Below are positions 47,526 through 58,670 of a DNA stretch of 64,000 nt, piece after piece (the stretch's first letter is position 1; each line of letters starts with the position of its first letter). The position numbers were made by a program, and so were the translations under genes. Source of the DNA: Spirochaetae bacterium HGW-Spirochaetae-4 (lineage in GTDB: Bacteria > Spirochaetota > Spirochaetia > Sphaerochaetales > Sphaerochaetaceae); assembly GCA_002839335.1 (NCBI GenBank), contig PGXU01000003.1:1-64000 (forward strand). The letters are read 5' to 3'. The notes below the pieces were generated by a model. That model had not been told where the DNA came from. It was given only the letters and a program-made list of their open reading frames with translations, and did not search any database.

Positions 47526-48554
47526 ATGACTGGTCAAATGCAACCCAAACCTCTTTATCATCCCGTTGATATCGGCTCGGTCCACATCGACGGGAATTTG
47601 TTTCTCGCTCCTTTGGCGGGATACACGGACAGGGCTTTCCGTTCCGTTTGTATCGACAAGGGAGCGTCGTTCACGTATACCGAGATGGTGAGTGCCGAAG
47701 GTCTCGCCCGGGACAGCGTCAACACGGAAAAACTTATGGTACGGGCGGAGAACGAACAACAGCTCGCAATCCAGATTTTCATGCCGGAAGCGTCGGTCGT
47801 TGCCAGAAGTATCGGGAAGCTCTTGGAATATTCTCCTACGGTCATAGATATCAATTGCGGGTGTCCTGTGCCAAAGGTAGTGAAGACAGGAGCCGGTTCG
47901 GCTCTTCTGAGATTTCCCGACAAGATCCATGATATTGTCCACCTTATCAAGCATTCCTGCGATATCCCCGTTTCGGTCAAGATCAGATTGGGATGGGATT
48001 CAAGCTCCCTCAACTATCGTGAGACTACCGATGCCGCACTTGCGGCTGGAGTCGACATGATCACGATGCACGCCCGTACGAAAGCCATGGGCTATTCGGG
48101 AACCGCCGATTGGTCGGCGCTAGCCGATTTGAAACACTATGTGTACAAGAACAATCCGAAGGTTCCCATTTTCGGTTCCGGCGACCTCTTTTCAGCCCAG
48201 GCTGCCAAAGAGATGTTGGAACAGACAGGGGTCGATGGTGTCATGTTCGCCCGTGGAGCCATGGGAAACCCCTTCATTTTCTCCGATACCTACAACCTGT
48301 TGACCAAGGGGGAGGAGACGGTGTACCACACTACCCGGGAACGGGTGACCACCCTGCTCAAGCAGCTGCATCTCATGGGAAACGACATAGGAGAACGGCT
48401 GGCTTGCCGAGAGATGCGCAAGCATGCGACCGCCTATCTCAAGGGGATCCATCACGCTTCGAAAGCCAAGCAGGCACTCGTCCAAGCGAACACCTACGAG
48501 CAGTATGAGACCATCTGTGCCCGCTTGGTGGAAGAGACTCCACAAGAGCTATAA
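47526..48554 (+). CDS. dus: tRNA-dihydrouridine synthase
   Basis: LFLAPLAGYTDRAFRSVCID, DINCGCPVPKVVKTGAGSALLR, VSVKIRLGW, TMHARTKAMGYSGTADW, FARGAMGNPFIF. Confidence 0.95.
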   Translation: MTGQMQPKPLYHPVDIGSVHIDGNLFLAPLAGYTDRAFRSVCIDKGASFTYTEMVSAEGLARDSVNTEKLMVRAENEQQLAIQIFMPEASVVARSIGKLLEYSPTVIDINCGCPVPKVVKTGAGSALLRFPDKIHDIVHLIKHSCDIPVSVKIRLGWDSSSLNYRETTDAALAAGVDMITMHARTKAMGYSGTADWSALADLKHYVYKNNPKVPIFGSGDLFSAQAAKEMLEQTGVDGVMFARGAMGNPFIFSDTYNLLTKGEETVYHTTRERVTTLLKQLHLMGNDIGERLACREMRKHATAYLKGIHHASKAKQALVQANTYEQYETICARLVEETPQEL

Positions 48555-48633
48555 CCTGTCGAGAGTTGACCTTGCCAATCGTTACATGGTAGCTTTCTTG
48601 GAGTCCCGAAACTATGCAGGGAAAGGAGAAAAC

Positions 48634-49899
48634 ATGAGAGTTCTTGTGTTGGGTTCTGGAGCAAAAGACCATGCGATGACTTGGTTGTTTTCCCAAAGCA
48701 AGCTTATTGACGGGTTGTTTGTCGCCAAAGGAAATGTTGGCACCGGTGACATTGCGGAAAATCTTCCCGATGTCGATCCGTCATCTCCGGAATCGGTTTA
48801 CGAGGCTTGCAGGAAATACGATATCAACTTTGTGTTTGTCGGAACCGAGGCACCATTGTTCACTGGGGTGATCGATTACCTGAACAATCGTGGCATAGAC
48901 ACCTTCGGAGCACCAGGCAATGCCTTGAAACTTGAGGGTGACCGCTATTTCGCAAGAACCTTCACATCCCGTCACAATATTCCCACCCCGCCATACAAGA
49001 TGTTCTCCGACGAAGAATCCTTGTCGAATTTCCTGAAGCGCCACCCGGGAGAAAACTTCGTTCTCAAGCGCAATGCCATGGCTCCGAGCAGGATCATGGT
49101 CGACTCGAACGATTACCAAACCCTGATGAATTTCGGCAAAGGTATTTTGCAGACCGACAATCTTCTTGTTGAGAACCACTTGGCCGGATTGTCCGTCACC
49201 ATTACAGTCTTCACCGACAACAACGGATACCTGATGTTGCCGCTTTGCTCCGACTATACCAAGAGCGAGGAAGGCGGTTCAGGTGCCGCTACCGGTGGAA
49301 TGGGGTCCATCTGTCCCGTACCACTTCCGAAAAGTGTCCAGAAGCAGATCATCGAGTTGATTATCGAACCTACACTCTATGGTATGCAGGTCGAACAATT
49401 TGCCTACAAGGGTGTTCTGACATTCAGTGTCATTCTCACAAACGATGGCCCCGTATTGGTCGACTACCACGTCAGGTTCAACGATCCTGCAACACAAGCT
49501 ATCGTTCCGCTGATCAAGTCGGATATCATCGAGATTCTCAACGCCATGAAGCAAGATACTGTCAAGAATTTCCAACTTGAGGTTTCGACCAAATCGGCCG
49601 TGGCGGTGGTGGTTGCCAGCCAGGGATATCCCGACAAACCGGTGCTGGGACAGATTGTCGAACCACTTCCCAATATCATAAGGAACAACCTGCTGACAAA
49701 CAAACCGATGGTCTTCTATGGTGCTGTCATGGAGAAGGATAATGTCTCTGTGACAACCGGTGGAAGGAATGTCACGATTGTCGGAATCGGGAAAAATATT
49801 ATCCAAGCAAATAAGCAGGCGTACCAGTATATCGACTCGGTTCGTTTCAATGGGGCGTGGTACCGCAACGATATCGGGAACAAGTTTTTCGAGAACTAA
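48634..49899 (+). CDS. Phosphoribosylamine-glycine ligase (PurD) family protein, motif-divergent
   Basis: MRVLVLGSGAKDHAMTWLFSQS, TFGAPGNALKLEGDRYFARTF, SGAATGGMGSICPVP, VDYHVRFNDPATQAIVPL. Confidence 0.8.
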   Translation: MRVLVLGSGAKDHAMTWLFSQSKLIDGLFVAKGNVGTGDIAENLPDVDPSSPESVYEACRKYDINFVFVGTEAPLFTGVIDYLNNRGIDTFGAPGNALKLEGDRYFARTFTSRHNIPTPPYKMFSDEESLSNFLKRHPGENFVLKRNAMAPSRIMVDSNDYQTLMNFGKGILQTDNLLVENHLAGLSVTITVFTDNNGYLMLPLCSDYTKSEEGGSGAATGGMGSICPVPLPKSVQKQIIELIIEPTLYGMQVEQFAYKGVLTFSVILTNDGPVLVDYHVRFNDPATQAIVPLIKSDIIEILNAMKQDTVKNFQLEVSTKSAVAVVVASQGYPDKPVLGQIVEPLPNIIRNNLLTNKPMVFYGAVMEKDNVSVTTGGRNVTIVGIGKNIIQANKQAYQYIDSVRFNGAWYRNDIGNKFFEN

Positions 49900-49938
49900 T
49901 CGGCAATCGTGTCAGACTATCACTCGGTATAAAAATTG

Positions 49939-49975
49939 AAGCCTGCAACCGTAATGAAACCGGTGCAGGCTTTTT
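49939..49975 (+). terminator. Rho-independent terminator between convergent purD-like gene and rlmB (possibly bidirectional)
   Basis: AAGCCTGCA...TGCAGGCTT stem followed by TTT; A-tract on the other side. Confidence 0.8.
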
Positions 49976-50023
49976 GCTGATGAATAGTATCGCAACCCCA
50001 GGGCAAGAGCTGGAAAGTGGAGG

Positions 50024-50800
50024 CTAAGCCTCCTCGGCACGTACAACCGGTTGTTGGCGACGGAATTCGTATAATAGGATGCCCGCGGCAACCGATACGT
50101 TCAACGAGTCGATGTGGCCGGATGTCGGAATGGATACGATATGGTCGCAATGCTTTTCAACCAGCTGGCTCATCCCATCCCCTTCCGAACCCATGACAAG
50201 CACCGTCCGATTCGGGAATTTCATCGAGAATACGGCATCACCACCCATATCGGCGCCATATACCCAGAAACCCTGTTTCTGCAACAATTCAATCTCACGG
50301 ACCAGATTGGTCACCGTAGCCATGGGAACGTATTGCGCGGCTCCACTGGAGATGCGGACCACGGTTTCGTTTGCCTGGGCACTCCGTCGTTCCGGTACGA
50401 TCACAAGATCGACGGAAAACTGGTCGGCGCTCCGTAGGATCGCACCAAGATTGTGGACATCTGTAATACCGTCGAGGACAAGAACCAGGGCAGGCTTGTC
50501 TTCTGGCAATCCCGCGAGAAAGTCCTTCACTGTTGTGGCGTCCTTCCTACCGGAACCCGACTGACGTTCCCGGGGCCTTCCCATATCCAACATGGCTCCA
50601 CGATGGTCCGCACTCTGTATCAGCCTGTCCATTTCAATCTTCGCTATCTTTCTGACTGCGACGTTCGAGTTTCCGCGAGCCAACGACTCCAAGCGATCGT
50701 TGCGCTTTTCCATATTCCTGCAAATATACAATATGCTACCAGCAGGAGCTTGTTTCAAAGCCTCTTCGATCGCATGAAATCCTACTATCCTCTCGCCCAT
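50024..50800 (-). CDS. rlmB: SpoU-family 23S rRNA (guanosine-2'-O-)-methyltransferase, RlmB-like
   Basis: GFHAIEEALK, VLVLDGITDVHNLGAILRSADQF, VLVMGSEGDGMSQLVEKHCDHIVSIPTSGHIDSLNVSVAAGILLYE. Confidence 0.93.
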   Translation of the reverse strand: MGERIVGFHAIEEALKQAPAGSILYICRNMEKRNDRLESLARGNSNVAVRKIAKIEMDRLIQSADHRGAMLDMGRPRERQSGSGRKDATTVKDFLAGLPEDKPALVLVLDGITDVHNLGAILRSADQFSVDLVIVPERRSAQANETVVRISSGAAQYVPMATVTNLVREIELLQKQGFWVYGADMGGDAVFSMKFPNRTVLVMGSEGDGMSQLVEKHCDHIVSIPTSGHIDSLNVSVAAGILLYEFRRQQPVVRAEEA

Positions 50801-50810
50801 GAAAACTCCC

Positions 50811-51926
50811 CTATTCGGTAAATGGTACCGGCTCGGGATTTTTGTTTTCTCCCAAGACTTCAGCCAACTGGCTCATTAGTTTTTTTGCTTCGCGATTCAA
50901 TTTCCGGGGAGTTTCCACTATCAACTTGATATATTGGTCACCCCGTTGATCCAACGATCCACGTAATTTCGGAACACCCTTGTTACGCAGACGCAGGACT
51001 TTTCCATTCTGTGTCCCGGCTGGAACGGCTACTTTCACCTTCACATCGTCGATTGTCATCACTTCGATATCCCCGCCCAATGCGGCTTGGGTTATCGATA
51101 TGGGAATCTGGCAATACAAGTCGGTTCCAGACCGTTCGAAATAGGCATGGGAACGAACATTGACATAAACAAACAAATCGCCGGACGGTCCGCCATTCGG
51201 TCCAGCATCGCCCATGCCCGAAATGGAGATCCGGTTCCCGGTATCCACTCCAGCAGGTATCGTGACCTTCAGCTTCTGCTGCTTGCGCATAAGACCCGAC
51301 CCATGGCATTCACCACAGGGGTTCTCGACAATATGGCCCTCACCACCACAGGTGGGACACGTAGAAGCTATGGAGAAGAAGCCGGAATTCCGTCTCACTT
51401 GACCTACACCGTTACAGGTAGGACAAATCTTTTTTCCCGAACCGCTCTTCACCCCCGATCCATGGCATGTCGAGCAATGGATCTGATGGGTATAGGAAAC
51501 GTCGACTTTGGTTCCGAAGACAGCGTCCTTGAAATCGATCTCGATATCGTACCGCAGGCTTGAACCCACAGCCGGACCACGGGATGCTTGCGAGGACCGT
51601 CCACCGCCACCAAAGAAGGATCCGAAGATATCTCCGAATCCTCCACCAAACAAATCGCTGAAGTCCCGGTATACATTGGAATAGTCCTGTGCACCACCGG
51701 CATCGACACCCGCGAACCCGTACTGGTCGTACGCTTGCCGCTTCTGCTCGTTGCTCAATACTTCATAGGCTTCGCTGGCTTCCTTGAACCGTTCTTCCGC
51801 CGCCGCATCCCCAGGATTCTTGTCCGGATGATTCGCCACAGCCAATTTACGATAGGCTTTTTTGATTTCGTCCTGGGCGGCTCCTTTGGAAACGCCCAAG
51901 ACTTCGTAATAATCCCGTTTTGCCAC
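50811..51926 (-). CDS. dnaJ: Chaperone DnaJ
   Basis: [34 protein letters not shown]; four CxxCxGxG-type zinc motifs. Confidence 0.97.
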   Translation of the reverse strand: MAKRDYYEVLGVSKGAAQDEIKKAYRKLAVANHPDKNPGDAAAEERFKEASEAYEVLSNEQKRQAYDQYGFAGVDAGGAQDYSNVYRDFSDLFGGGFGDIFGSFFGGGGRSSQASRGPAVGSSLRYDIEIDFKDAVFGTKVDVSYTHQIHCSTCHGSGVKSGSGKKICPTCNGVGQVRRNSGFFSIASTCPTCGGEGHIVENPCGECHGSGLMRKQQKLKVTIPAGVDTGNRISISGMGDAGPNGGPSGDLFVYVNVRSHAYFERSGTDLYCQIPISITQAALGGDIEVMTIDDVKVKVAVPAGTQNGKVLRLRNKGVPKLRGSLDQRGDQYIKLIVETPRKLNREAKKLMSQLAEVLGENKNPEPVPFTE

Positions 51927-51955
51927 GGTGCAACACTTCCTTCAGTTGGATTCGA

Positions 51956-53875
51956 TTAATCTACGACTTCATAATCGGCATCTTCAACACCGTCATCAGC
52001 CTTTTTCTCTTGTGAAGACGACCCTTGCCCTTGTGTGTCAGGCCCCTGTCCCTCGGCACCCTGCTGGGCTGCTGTCGCCTTGTACATCTCTTCAGCCAAC
52101 TTGTATGCCGCCTGTTGGAGTGCTTCGGTCTTCGCTTTGATATCGTCTATCACATTGGAGGTCATGGCTGCCTTCAGGTCGGAGATGGCACTTTCAATCT
52201 TTGCCTTCTCCTCGTCCGAAATCTTGTCGCCATAATCCTTCAAGGACTTTTCGGTCGAATACATGAGACTATCGGCTTCGTTTCGTACCTCGATCCGCTC
52301 ACGTTCCTTCTTGTCCTCTTCGGCATGCAACTCCGCATCCTTGACCATCTGCTCGATATCCTTTTCGGACAATCCGGAAGACGATTCGATCCGAATCTTC
52401 TGCTCCTTTCCTGTACCCAGATCCTTCGCGCTGACATGGACGATACCGTTGGCATCTATATCGAAAGTCACTTCAATCTGGGGCACGCCACGTGGAGCCG
52501 CTGGAATCCCAATAAGATCGAATTTGCCAAGTGTCCGGTTCTGGCTTGCCATTTCACGCTCACCCTGTAGCACATGGATGGAAACAGCTGTCTGTCCGTC
52601 TGCGGCAGTCGAGAAAATCTGGCTCTTCCGGGTTGGGATGGTTGTATTGCGTTCGATCAACTTGGTCGATATTCCACCCAACGTCTCGATTCCGAGAGAC
52701 AGGGGAGTAACATCCAAGAGCAACACGTCCTTCACATCACCACCAAGGATACCACCTTGGATAGCGGCACCCATCGCAACAACCTCATCGGGATTGACAC
52801 CCTTGTGGGGTTCCTTCTGGAAAATTTCCTTTACAAGTGCCTGGACTGCGGGAATACGGGTCGATCCTCCCACCAGGATAACTTCGTCTATATCCTTCGG
52901 GGAAAGCCCTGCATCCTTCAATGCATTCAAGCAAGGTTTGCGGCTTCGTTCCACCAGATCCGAAACCATCTGTTCGAATTTGGCGCGGGAAAGGTTCATC
53001 TGCAAGTGCTTCGGCCCGGAGGCATCAGCGGTAATGTACGGAAGGTTGATGGACGTGTCCTTTGTGCTGGACAACTCGATCTTTGCCTTCTCGGCGGCTT
53101 CACGCAGACGTTGCAACGCCATCTTGTCCTTCGACAAGTCGATTCCGGATTCCTTCTTGAAACTATCGACCAACCAGTCGATAATCTTCTGGTCGAAGTC
53201 ATCACCACCAAGATGTGTGTCACCATTGGTCGACTTCACTTCGAACACGCCGTCGCCAAGTTCGAGGATAGAGATGTCGAAGGTACCACCACCAAGGTCG
53301 TATACGGCTATCTTCTCTTCCTTCGAGTTGTCCTTTCCCAATCCGTACGCAAGAGCTGCCGCAGTGGGTTCGTTGACAATCCGCTTGACTTCCAGGCCTG
53401 CGATCTTTCCGGCATCCTTTGTAGCTTGCCTTTGGGCATCGTTGAAATATGCGGGAACGGTAATGACCGCTTCCGTGACCGGCTCGCCGAGGTAATCCTC
53501 CGCGGTCTTCTTCATCTTTTGGAGGGTCGCCGCAGAAATTTCCTGCGGGGAGTATTCCTTGCCTCTGATGGATACGCGGATCTCATCCGAAGGGCCTGCT
53601 GTCACTTTGTACGAGACCTTCGTGATTTCCGATGGGACCTCCGCAAAACGACGACCCATAAAGCGTTTTATGGATGATACGGTATTTTCCGCATTGGTTA
53701 CGATCTGGTTCTTGGCAGGCTGACCCACCAAACGTTCTCCCTTTGCTGTAAAACCGACAATGGAGGGAGTGGTCCGCTGTCCTTCCGAATTCTGAATTAC
53801 GACGGCATCGCCGTTTTCCATGACTGCAACACATGAATTGGTTGTACCTAAGTCAATTCCGATTATTCTACCCAT
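51956..53875 (-). CDS. dnaK: Chaperone DnaK
   Basis: [27 protein letters not shown]...; full Hsp70 motifs; C-term [13 protein letters not shown]. Confidence 0.98.
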   Translation of the reverse strand: MGRIIGIDLGTTNSCVAVMENGDAVVIQNSEGQRTTPSIVGFTAKGERLVGQPAKNQIVTNAENTVSSIKRFMGRRFAEVPSEITKVSYKVTAGPSDEIRVSIRGKEYSPQEISAATLQKMKKTAEDYLGEPVTEAVITVPAYFNDAQRQATKDAGKIAGLEVKRIVNEPTAAALAYGLGKDNSKEEKIAVYDLGGGTFDISILELGDGVFEVKSTNGDTHLGGDDFDQKIIDWLVDSFKKESGIDLSKDKMALQRLREAAEKAKIELSSTKDTSINLPYITADASGPKHLQMNLSRAKFEQMVSDLVERSRKPCLNALKDAGLSPKDIDEVILVGGSTRIPAVQALVKEIFQKEPHKGVNPDEVVAMGAAIQGGILGGDVKDVLLLDVTPLSLGIETLGGISTKLIERNTTIPTRKSQIFSTAADGQTAVSIHVLQGEREMASQNRTLGKFDLIGIPAAPRGVPQIEVTFDIDANGIVHVSAKDLGTGKEQKIRIESSSGLSEKDIEQMVKDAELHAEEDKKERERIEVRNEADSLMYSTEKSLKDYGDKISDEEKAKIESAISDLKAAMTSNVIDDIKAKTEALQQAAYKLAEEMYKATAAQQGAEGQGPDTQGQGSSSQEKKADDGVEDADYEVVD

Positions 53876-53966
53876 GGTTCTTCTCCTTGAAATTCACCAT
53901 CAACATTTGTACACAAGATCTGGAATATGATAATCCTTTTCCTGCAAATTTATTTTCGTTCGTAAG

Positions 53967-54593
53967 TTACTGTGGTATTCCCACCTTCACCTTTGCGGTT
54001 CTCAAAACCCTATCATGAAGATAATAACCTCTTTGCAATTCGGCAAGAACCGTCTCGGTATCGAATTGGTCGCCCGCTTCCATCATCATGGCTTCATGTT
54101 CATGAGGCGAGAATTCCTTGCCGACAATATCGTCCATCTTCTTCAAGCCCCAATTCCTTCCCAATACGTCCAACAGCTGTTTTTGGATCAGTTTGATGCC
54201 ATCGACGTAGGTTTGGACATCTTCTGTCGAGGTTCCGGCTTCGACCGCACGCTCAAAATCATCCAGGATTGGAATCAAATCGCTAAGCAACCGCTCATTC
54301 GCATATTGCACAGCCGTTTCCTTTTCACGTACAAGTCGTTTCCGATAATTGTCCATATCGGCAAGCTTGCGCATGAACGATTCCTTCTCCTCGGCCAATT
54401 CCTTGGTGAGTTTTTCCACTTCCATCTCCAACTCTGCGATACGGGCCTCCTGTGGAGAAAGGGAACTTTCCGCCTGTTCCGCCGTTTGGGAGGCTTCCGC
54501 CCCCCCAGTCACATCCGTAGGCTCCTGGTGATCCACGGGAGTCTGCAGGTCTTTCTCTTTCTTCTCAGTCTCTTTCTTCTCTTTCTTGCTCAT
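53967..54593 (-). CDS. grpE: Nucleotide exchange factor GrpE
   Basis: RKLADMDNYRKRLVREKETAVQYANERLLSDLIPILDDFERAV, GKEFSPHEHEAMMM, RVLRTAKVKVGIPQ. Confidence 0.95.
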   Translation of the reverse strand: MSKKEKKETEKKEKDLQTPVDHQEPTDVTGGAEASQTAEQAESSLSPQEARIAELEMEVEKLTKELAEEKESFMRKLADMDNYRKRLVREKETAVQYANERLLSDLIPILDDFERAVEAGTSTEDVQTYVDGIKLIQKQLLDVLGRNWGLKKMDDIVGKEFSPHEHEAMMMEAGDQFDTETVLAELQRGYYLHDRVLRTAKVKVGIPQ

Positions 54594-54841
54594 AAATTAC
54601 CTGTGCGTACGTATTTCAAATGCTACCAAGTCGTGAGGACATTCGTATCTATTAATGATCCGCCACGTCTTCCACCCCTGGCAGTCCCATCAAACATACT
54701 CAAAGGGAAAAGGGACCGTCAAGTGTTTCAGGCGAATCCCTTGTTGTTAATCATTTCATTCCCCAACGAAACGAGGGTAGCGGAACAATTACTATTGGTC
54801 CATTACCGAGTGAGTGCAGGGAACGTAGGGGGAGATACCCT

Positions 54842-56455
54842 TCATTTGCTTATGCATTTGACAGCTGCTTCAATGAAGTCGCGGAACAGGGGATGTGGCT
54901 TACTCGGTCGGCTCTTGAACTCGGGATGGTACTGCACACCGACAAACCATGGATGTCCAGGTATTTCGACTGCCTCGACCAAGGAACCGTCGGGAGACAA
55001 CCCCGAGAACCGCATTCCGGCATCTTCCAGAGTCTGGCGGTAGGTATTGTTGAATTCATACCTATGTCGATGCCGTTCATCGATCAAATCTTGTCCGTAG
55101 GCCTTATAGAGAAGGCTGTCATGGTCCGTTATCCTGCATGGATACGTTCCCAACCGCATCGTGCCCCCAAGCTCCACACCCTTCTGGTCTGGCATGAGAT
55201 CGACAACCGGGTATTTGGTATTCGGATACCATTCGGAACTTGCCGCACCCTCAAGTTGTGCGACATTGCGTGCAAATTCGGTGACTGCGCATTGCATGCC
55301 CAAGCAAAGCCCGAGGAACGGTATGTTGTTTTCACGTGCGAATCGGATGGTCTTGATCTTTCCCTCGATTCCCCGCAATCCGAAACCTCCCGGAACCACT
55401 ATTCCGCTGATACCGGCAAACAGTTCCTGGATTTTGGCTTCATCCGCTTCCTCGAGGTTTTCGGCATCGACCTTTATCAACTCGATTTTGGTCCTGTGAT
55501 GGAAACCGGCGTGGTTGAGTGATTCCACCACACTGATATACGCATCGGATAGTTCCACATATTTGCCCGACAAGGCGATGCGGACTTTCCTTTCAGGATA
55601 TCGGCGGTTCTCCACCATGGAGTGCCAATCGGACATATGTCTGGGGCCCGCTTCCAATCCGAGCCGGTTCAAGACCAGCATATCGAGGTTCTCTTCCTCG
55701 AACAACAAGGGGACCTCATAGATCGAAGGGAGGTCTGGGTTTGGAATGACCGCTTCCTTGTCTACGTCACAGAACATGGCGATCTTTTCTTTCATCCCGG
55801 AGGGAAGTGGCCTATCCGACCGACAGATGACGAAATCGGGATGGATTCCGATTCCCCGCAATTCCTTGACACTATGCTGGGTAGGCTTGGTCTTCAATTC
55901 ACCGGCGGCGGCGATATAGGGAACAAGCGTAACATGGAGATACAACGTATCCTGTTTGCCGAGATCCCGCTTCATCTGCCGAATGGCTTCAAGGAAAGGT
56001 TGGCTTTCGATATCGCCTACAGTTCCGCCGATTTCAACCAAGACGATATCAGCTTTCGACGATTCCGCCAGATTGAACAACCGGCTCTTGATCTCGTTGG
56101 TGATATGTGGAATCACCTGGACGGTCCCACCCAGATATTCACCCTGCCGTTCCTTTTGGATTACGGACCAATAGACTTTACCGGCGGTGACATTGTTGGC
56201 CTTCCCGATAGAAATGTCGAGGAACCGTTCATAGTGGCCCAAGTCCAGATCCGTTTCGGCACCGTCGTCCGTCACGAACACTTCACCATGCTGGTAGGGA
56301 CTCATGGTTCCGGGGTCGAAGTTTATGTAAGGATCGAATTTCAGGACTGTGACCGACAGTCCCCTGCTCTTCAAAAGACAGCCCAAGGAGGCTGCTGTGA
56401 TGCCTTTTCCCAAGGATGAGACCACACCACCGGTAACGAAAACGAATTTTGCCAT
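54842..56455 (-). CDS. pyrG: CTP synthase
   Basis: [35 protein letters not shown]...; GATase [25 protein letters not shown]. Confidence 0.98.
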   Translation of the reverse strand: MAKFVFVTGGVVSSLGKGITAASLGCLLKSRGLSVTVLKFDPYINFDPGTMSPYQHGEVFVTDDGAETDLDLGHYERFLDISIGKANNVTAGKVYWSVIQKERQGEYLGGTVQVIPHITNEIKSRLFNLAESSKADIVLVEIGGTVGDIESQPFLEAIRQMKRDLGKQDTLYLHVTLVPYIAAAGELKTKPTQHSVKELRGIGIHPDFVICRSDRPLPSGMKEKIAMFCDVDKEAVIPNPDLPSIYEVPLLFEEENLDMLVLNRLGLEAGPRHMSDWHSMVENRRYPERKVRIALSGKYVELSDAYISVVESLNHAGFHHRTKIELIKVDAENLEEADEAKIQELFAGISGIVVPGGFGLRGIEGKIKTIRFARENNIPFLGLCLGMQCAVTEFARNVAQLEGAASSEWYPNTKYPVVDLMPDQKGVELGGTMRLGTYPCRITDHDSLLYKAYGQDLIDERHRHRYEFNNTYRQTLEDAGMRFSGLSPDGSLVEAVEIPGHPWFVGVQYHPEFKSRPSKPHPLFRDFIEAAVKCISK

Positions 56456-56666
56456 ACTGCCACCTTCCCTGCCGACTCGATTTGTTTCGCAACGGTGGTT
56501 GGCATATAGGGTGATACCGACCGGCCGTTGCTTTACGCACCGGTCTTCGGCTGGTACAACCATACAATTCGTATCATTACGCCGATTCCTCGGTACTTGT
56601 GGAATGTATCACAGAGGCAATTGTTTCCTCAATACCCCAAGTATACTGTACCGTGAAATTATTTGG

Positions 56667-57932
56667 TCATGTTTCGATCAAGTCGTCGTCGAGTATGATC
56701 TCTTCCTCATCTTCCTCAGGTTCGTAATGGGCGGTTTCTATCCGTCTCTTCTTCGATTGGTGCTCGGGTTCCTCGTCCAGCTCGGGTTCCTCGTCCAGCT
56801 CGGGTTCCTCGTCCAGCTCGGGTTCCTCGTCCAGTTCAGGTTCCTCGTCCAGTTCAGGTTCCTCATCCAGTTCAGGTTCCTCATCAAGCTCGGGGTCGGT
56901 TCCATGGGCTACGAACAAGGGTACGATATCATCTGCATCGATTTCCGCTGCATAGACGTCCGGATCATCGAGACGGGCTCGAAGTTCCAACTCCCGCTGC
57001 TCTTCTTCTTCCAACAGCCGTTGTCGTTCAGCGAGAGCAGCGTCCAACTCATCCCTCATGACTGTGGAATGTGCCACCGACAGTTCCAGATCCTGTTTCC
57101 GTTCGGTGAGGCCAACGATAACCCGTTCCAATTCGGCTCGCTGTGCAGCAATCGATTCCAAGGTAGTGTCGTGGGCACCAAGTTGGCTCTTGGTCTCCTC
57201 AACGGCGGTACCAAGCTCGGCAAGTGTCGCGACCGACGTTTCTGTCAGACGTTTCACAACGCCCTCCAGTATTTCGGTACGATTGTTCAGTTCCCTGAGA
57301 AATGCTTGCACGGTAGTGATCATGGTCTGGAAAGTCGCATCGGTGTGGTTCAAGGAATCGTCCAAAAGGGAGTCGACCTTCAATTTGGCTTCGGCAATGG
57401 ATTCTTCCATCTGCTGTCCAATTCGGCCGGCATGCTGAGATACAGTATGGTCCAATTGCTCGGACAATCGTTGCATATGCTCTTCCGATTCGATGATCCT
57501 TGTCAGGAACTCTTCGATTGTCTGCCGGACCGACTCCACTTTGGTGACCTCTTCCTTCACCTGGCGGGTCCGGAGTTCTGCCTTCTCGGTCATTGCACCA
57601 AGCTGTCCGAGCACCTCATGGTAATAGGTCAAGGTCTTCTGCAGTTCATCGAGATCCTCTGAATGGGTCAGCAGGCCTTCACGCTGAAGAGAAATACGGT
57701 CGACAAGCTGTTCGAGTTCCTGCTGGTTCCGGGCCATGCGGTTGTCGACTTCAGCGACAGTCTCTTTCATGTGGTCTTCGGAGCGCTTGATTTCCGCCAT
57801 GTATTGCGATACGTATCGCCGCATGATATCGAGTCGACGATCCCGTCTATCGGCAGTCCGCAACGTGAAGATTACAATCAGAGTGATGAAGAACAGACCT
57901 ATCGAAAGTAAAATCGGCAGTATTTCCCACAT
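56667..57932 (-). CDS. Membrane-anchored coiled-coil protein with acidic C-terminal (ELDEEP)n repeat
   Basis: N-terminal TM (MWEILPILLSIGLFFITLIVIF), long heptad-rich region, C-terminal ELDEEPELDEEP... tail. Confidence 0.75.
   Translation of the reverse strand: MWEILPILLSIGLFFITLIVIFTLRTADRRDRRLDIMRRYVSQYMAEIKRSEDHMKETVAEVDNRMARNQQELEQLVDRISLQREGLLTHSEDLDELQKTLTYYHEVLGQLGAMTEKAELRTRQVKEEVTKVESVRQTIEEFLTRIIESEEHMQRLSEQLDHTVSQHAGRIGQQMEESIAEAKLKVDSLLDDSLNHTDATFQTMITTVQAFLRELNNRTEILEGVVKRLTETSVATLAELGTAVEETKSQLGAHDTTLESIAAQRAELERVIVGLTERKQDLELSVAHSTVMRDELDAALAERQRLLEEEEQRELELRARLDDPDVYAAEIDADDIVPLFVAHGTDPELDEEPELDEEPELDEEPELDEEPELDEEPELDEEPELDEEPEHQSKKRRIETAHYEPEEDEEEIILDDDLIET
56763..56888 (-). 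repeat. Seven tandem 18-bp repeat units (ctcgggttcctcgtccag on + strand)
   Basis: First four units (56763-56834) identical; units 5-7 diverge progressively (ttcagg..., catcc...). Confidence 0.95.
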
Positions 57933-57944
57933 CACAACCCCCCC

Positions 57945-58670
57945 CTATTCTAGCAACGGTTCCAGTTGCTTCTGGAAATCCAGATAATCGGAACATATCA
58001 TATCCGCTTCAGGACAAGATGCCCGCAAATGGGATCTTTTCGCCGTATTCTTCGCAACAGGAGCAATCAGACAAGTCGACATTCCCACCCGGGAAGCCCC
58101 CACCATATCCTTCCTACAACTATCCCCGACATACAGTACGCTCTGCGGTTCAACTCCCATTTCCCTACAGATGTGTAGGAACGGTGCCGGGTGTGGCTTC
58201 AGATATCCCGCCTGTTCCGCACACGCGGAGTAATCAATCAAATCAGCGACACCGAGAGCCTGCAGCTTCTGTTCAATCGGGAAATCCGACAGGGCGGCAA
58301 GTTTGATTCCGCGGGCTTTCAACAGTTCCAGAGTTGCACGGACGTGGGGAAACGGCGTCAGCTTGGCAAAAGCCCGACGCCAAGAGGAGTAGAATTGTCG
58401 TTCTATTCGATCATACATCCGGTCAATAGGCTCAACACCCCTTCCCCAATTGTATCTCGCGCTTAACCATGATGCCTGACGCAATCGGAATCCTTGTTCG
58501 TTTTCCGGTTCTGTATTCTCCCCATCCTCCCTGCGAATCTCCTCTCGGAATTCTTGGTATCGCAGGGCCAATAATGGCGATGGGAAGAAGGAACCCACCA
58601 ATTTCAGGTCGGTGACCCACTTCGGATACAACGTCCCATCAATGTCAAAACAAACAACTTCGATTTTCAT
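57945..58670 (-). CDS. HAD family hydrolase
   Basis: VVCFDIDGTLYPKW, KLAALSDFPIEQKL, KPHPAPFLHICREMGVEPQSVLYVGDSCRKDMVGA. Confidence 0.9.
   Translation of the reverse strand: MKIEVVCFDIDGTLYPKWVTDLKLVGSFFPSPLLALRYQEFREEIRREDGENTEPENEQGFRLRQASWLSARYNWGRGVEPIDRMYDRIERQFYSSWRRAFAKLTPFPHVRATLELLKARGIKLAALSDFPIEQKLQALGVADLIDYSACAEQAGYLKPHPAPFLHICREMGVEPQSVLYVGDSCRKDMVGASRVGMSTCLIAPVAKNTAKRSHLRASCPEADMICSDYLDFQKQLEPLLE

Noticed and set aside
56763-56888. Tandem repeats as a CRISPR array
   Set aside because: Units are contiguous 18-mers without spacers and in frame within a CDS.
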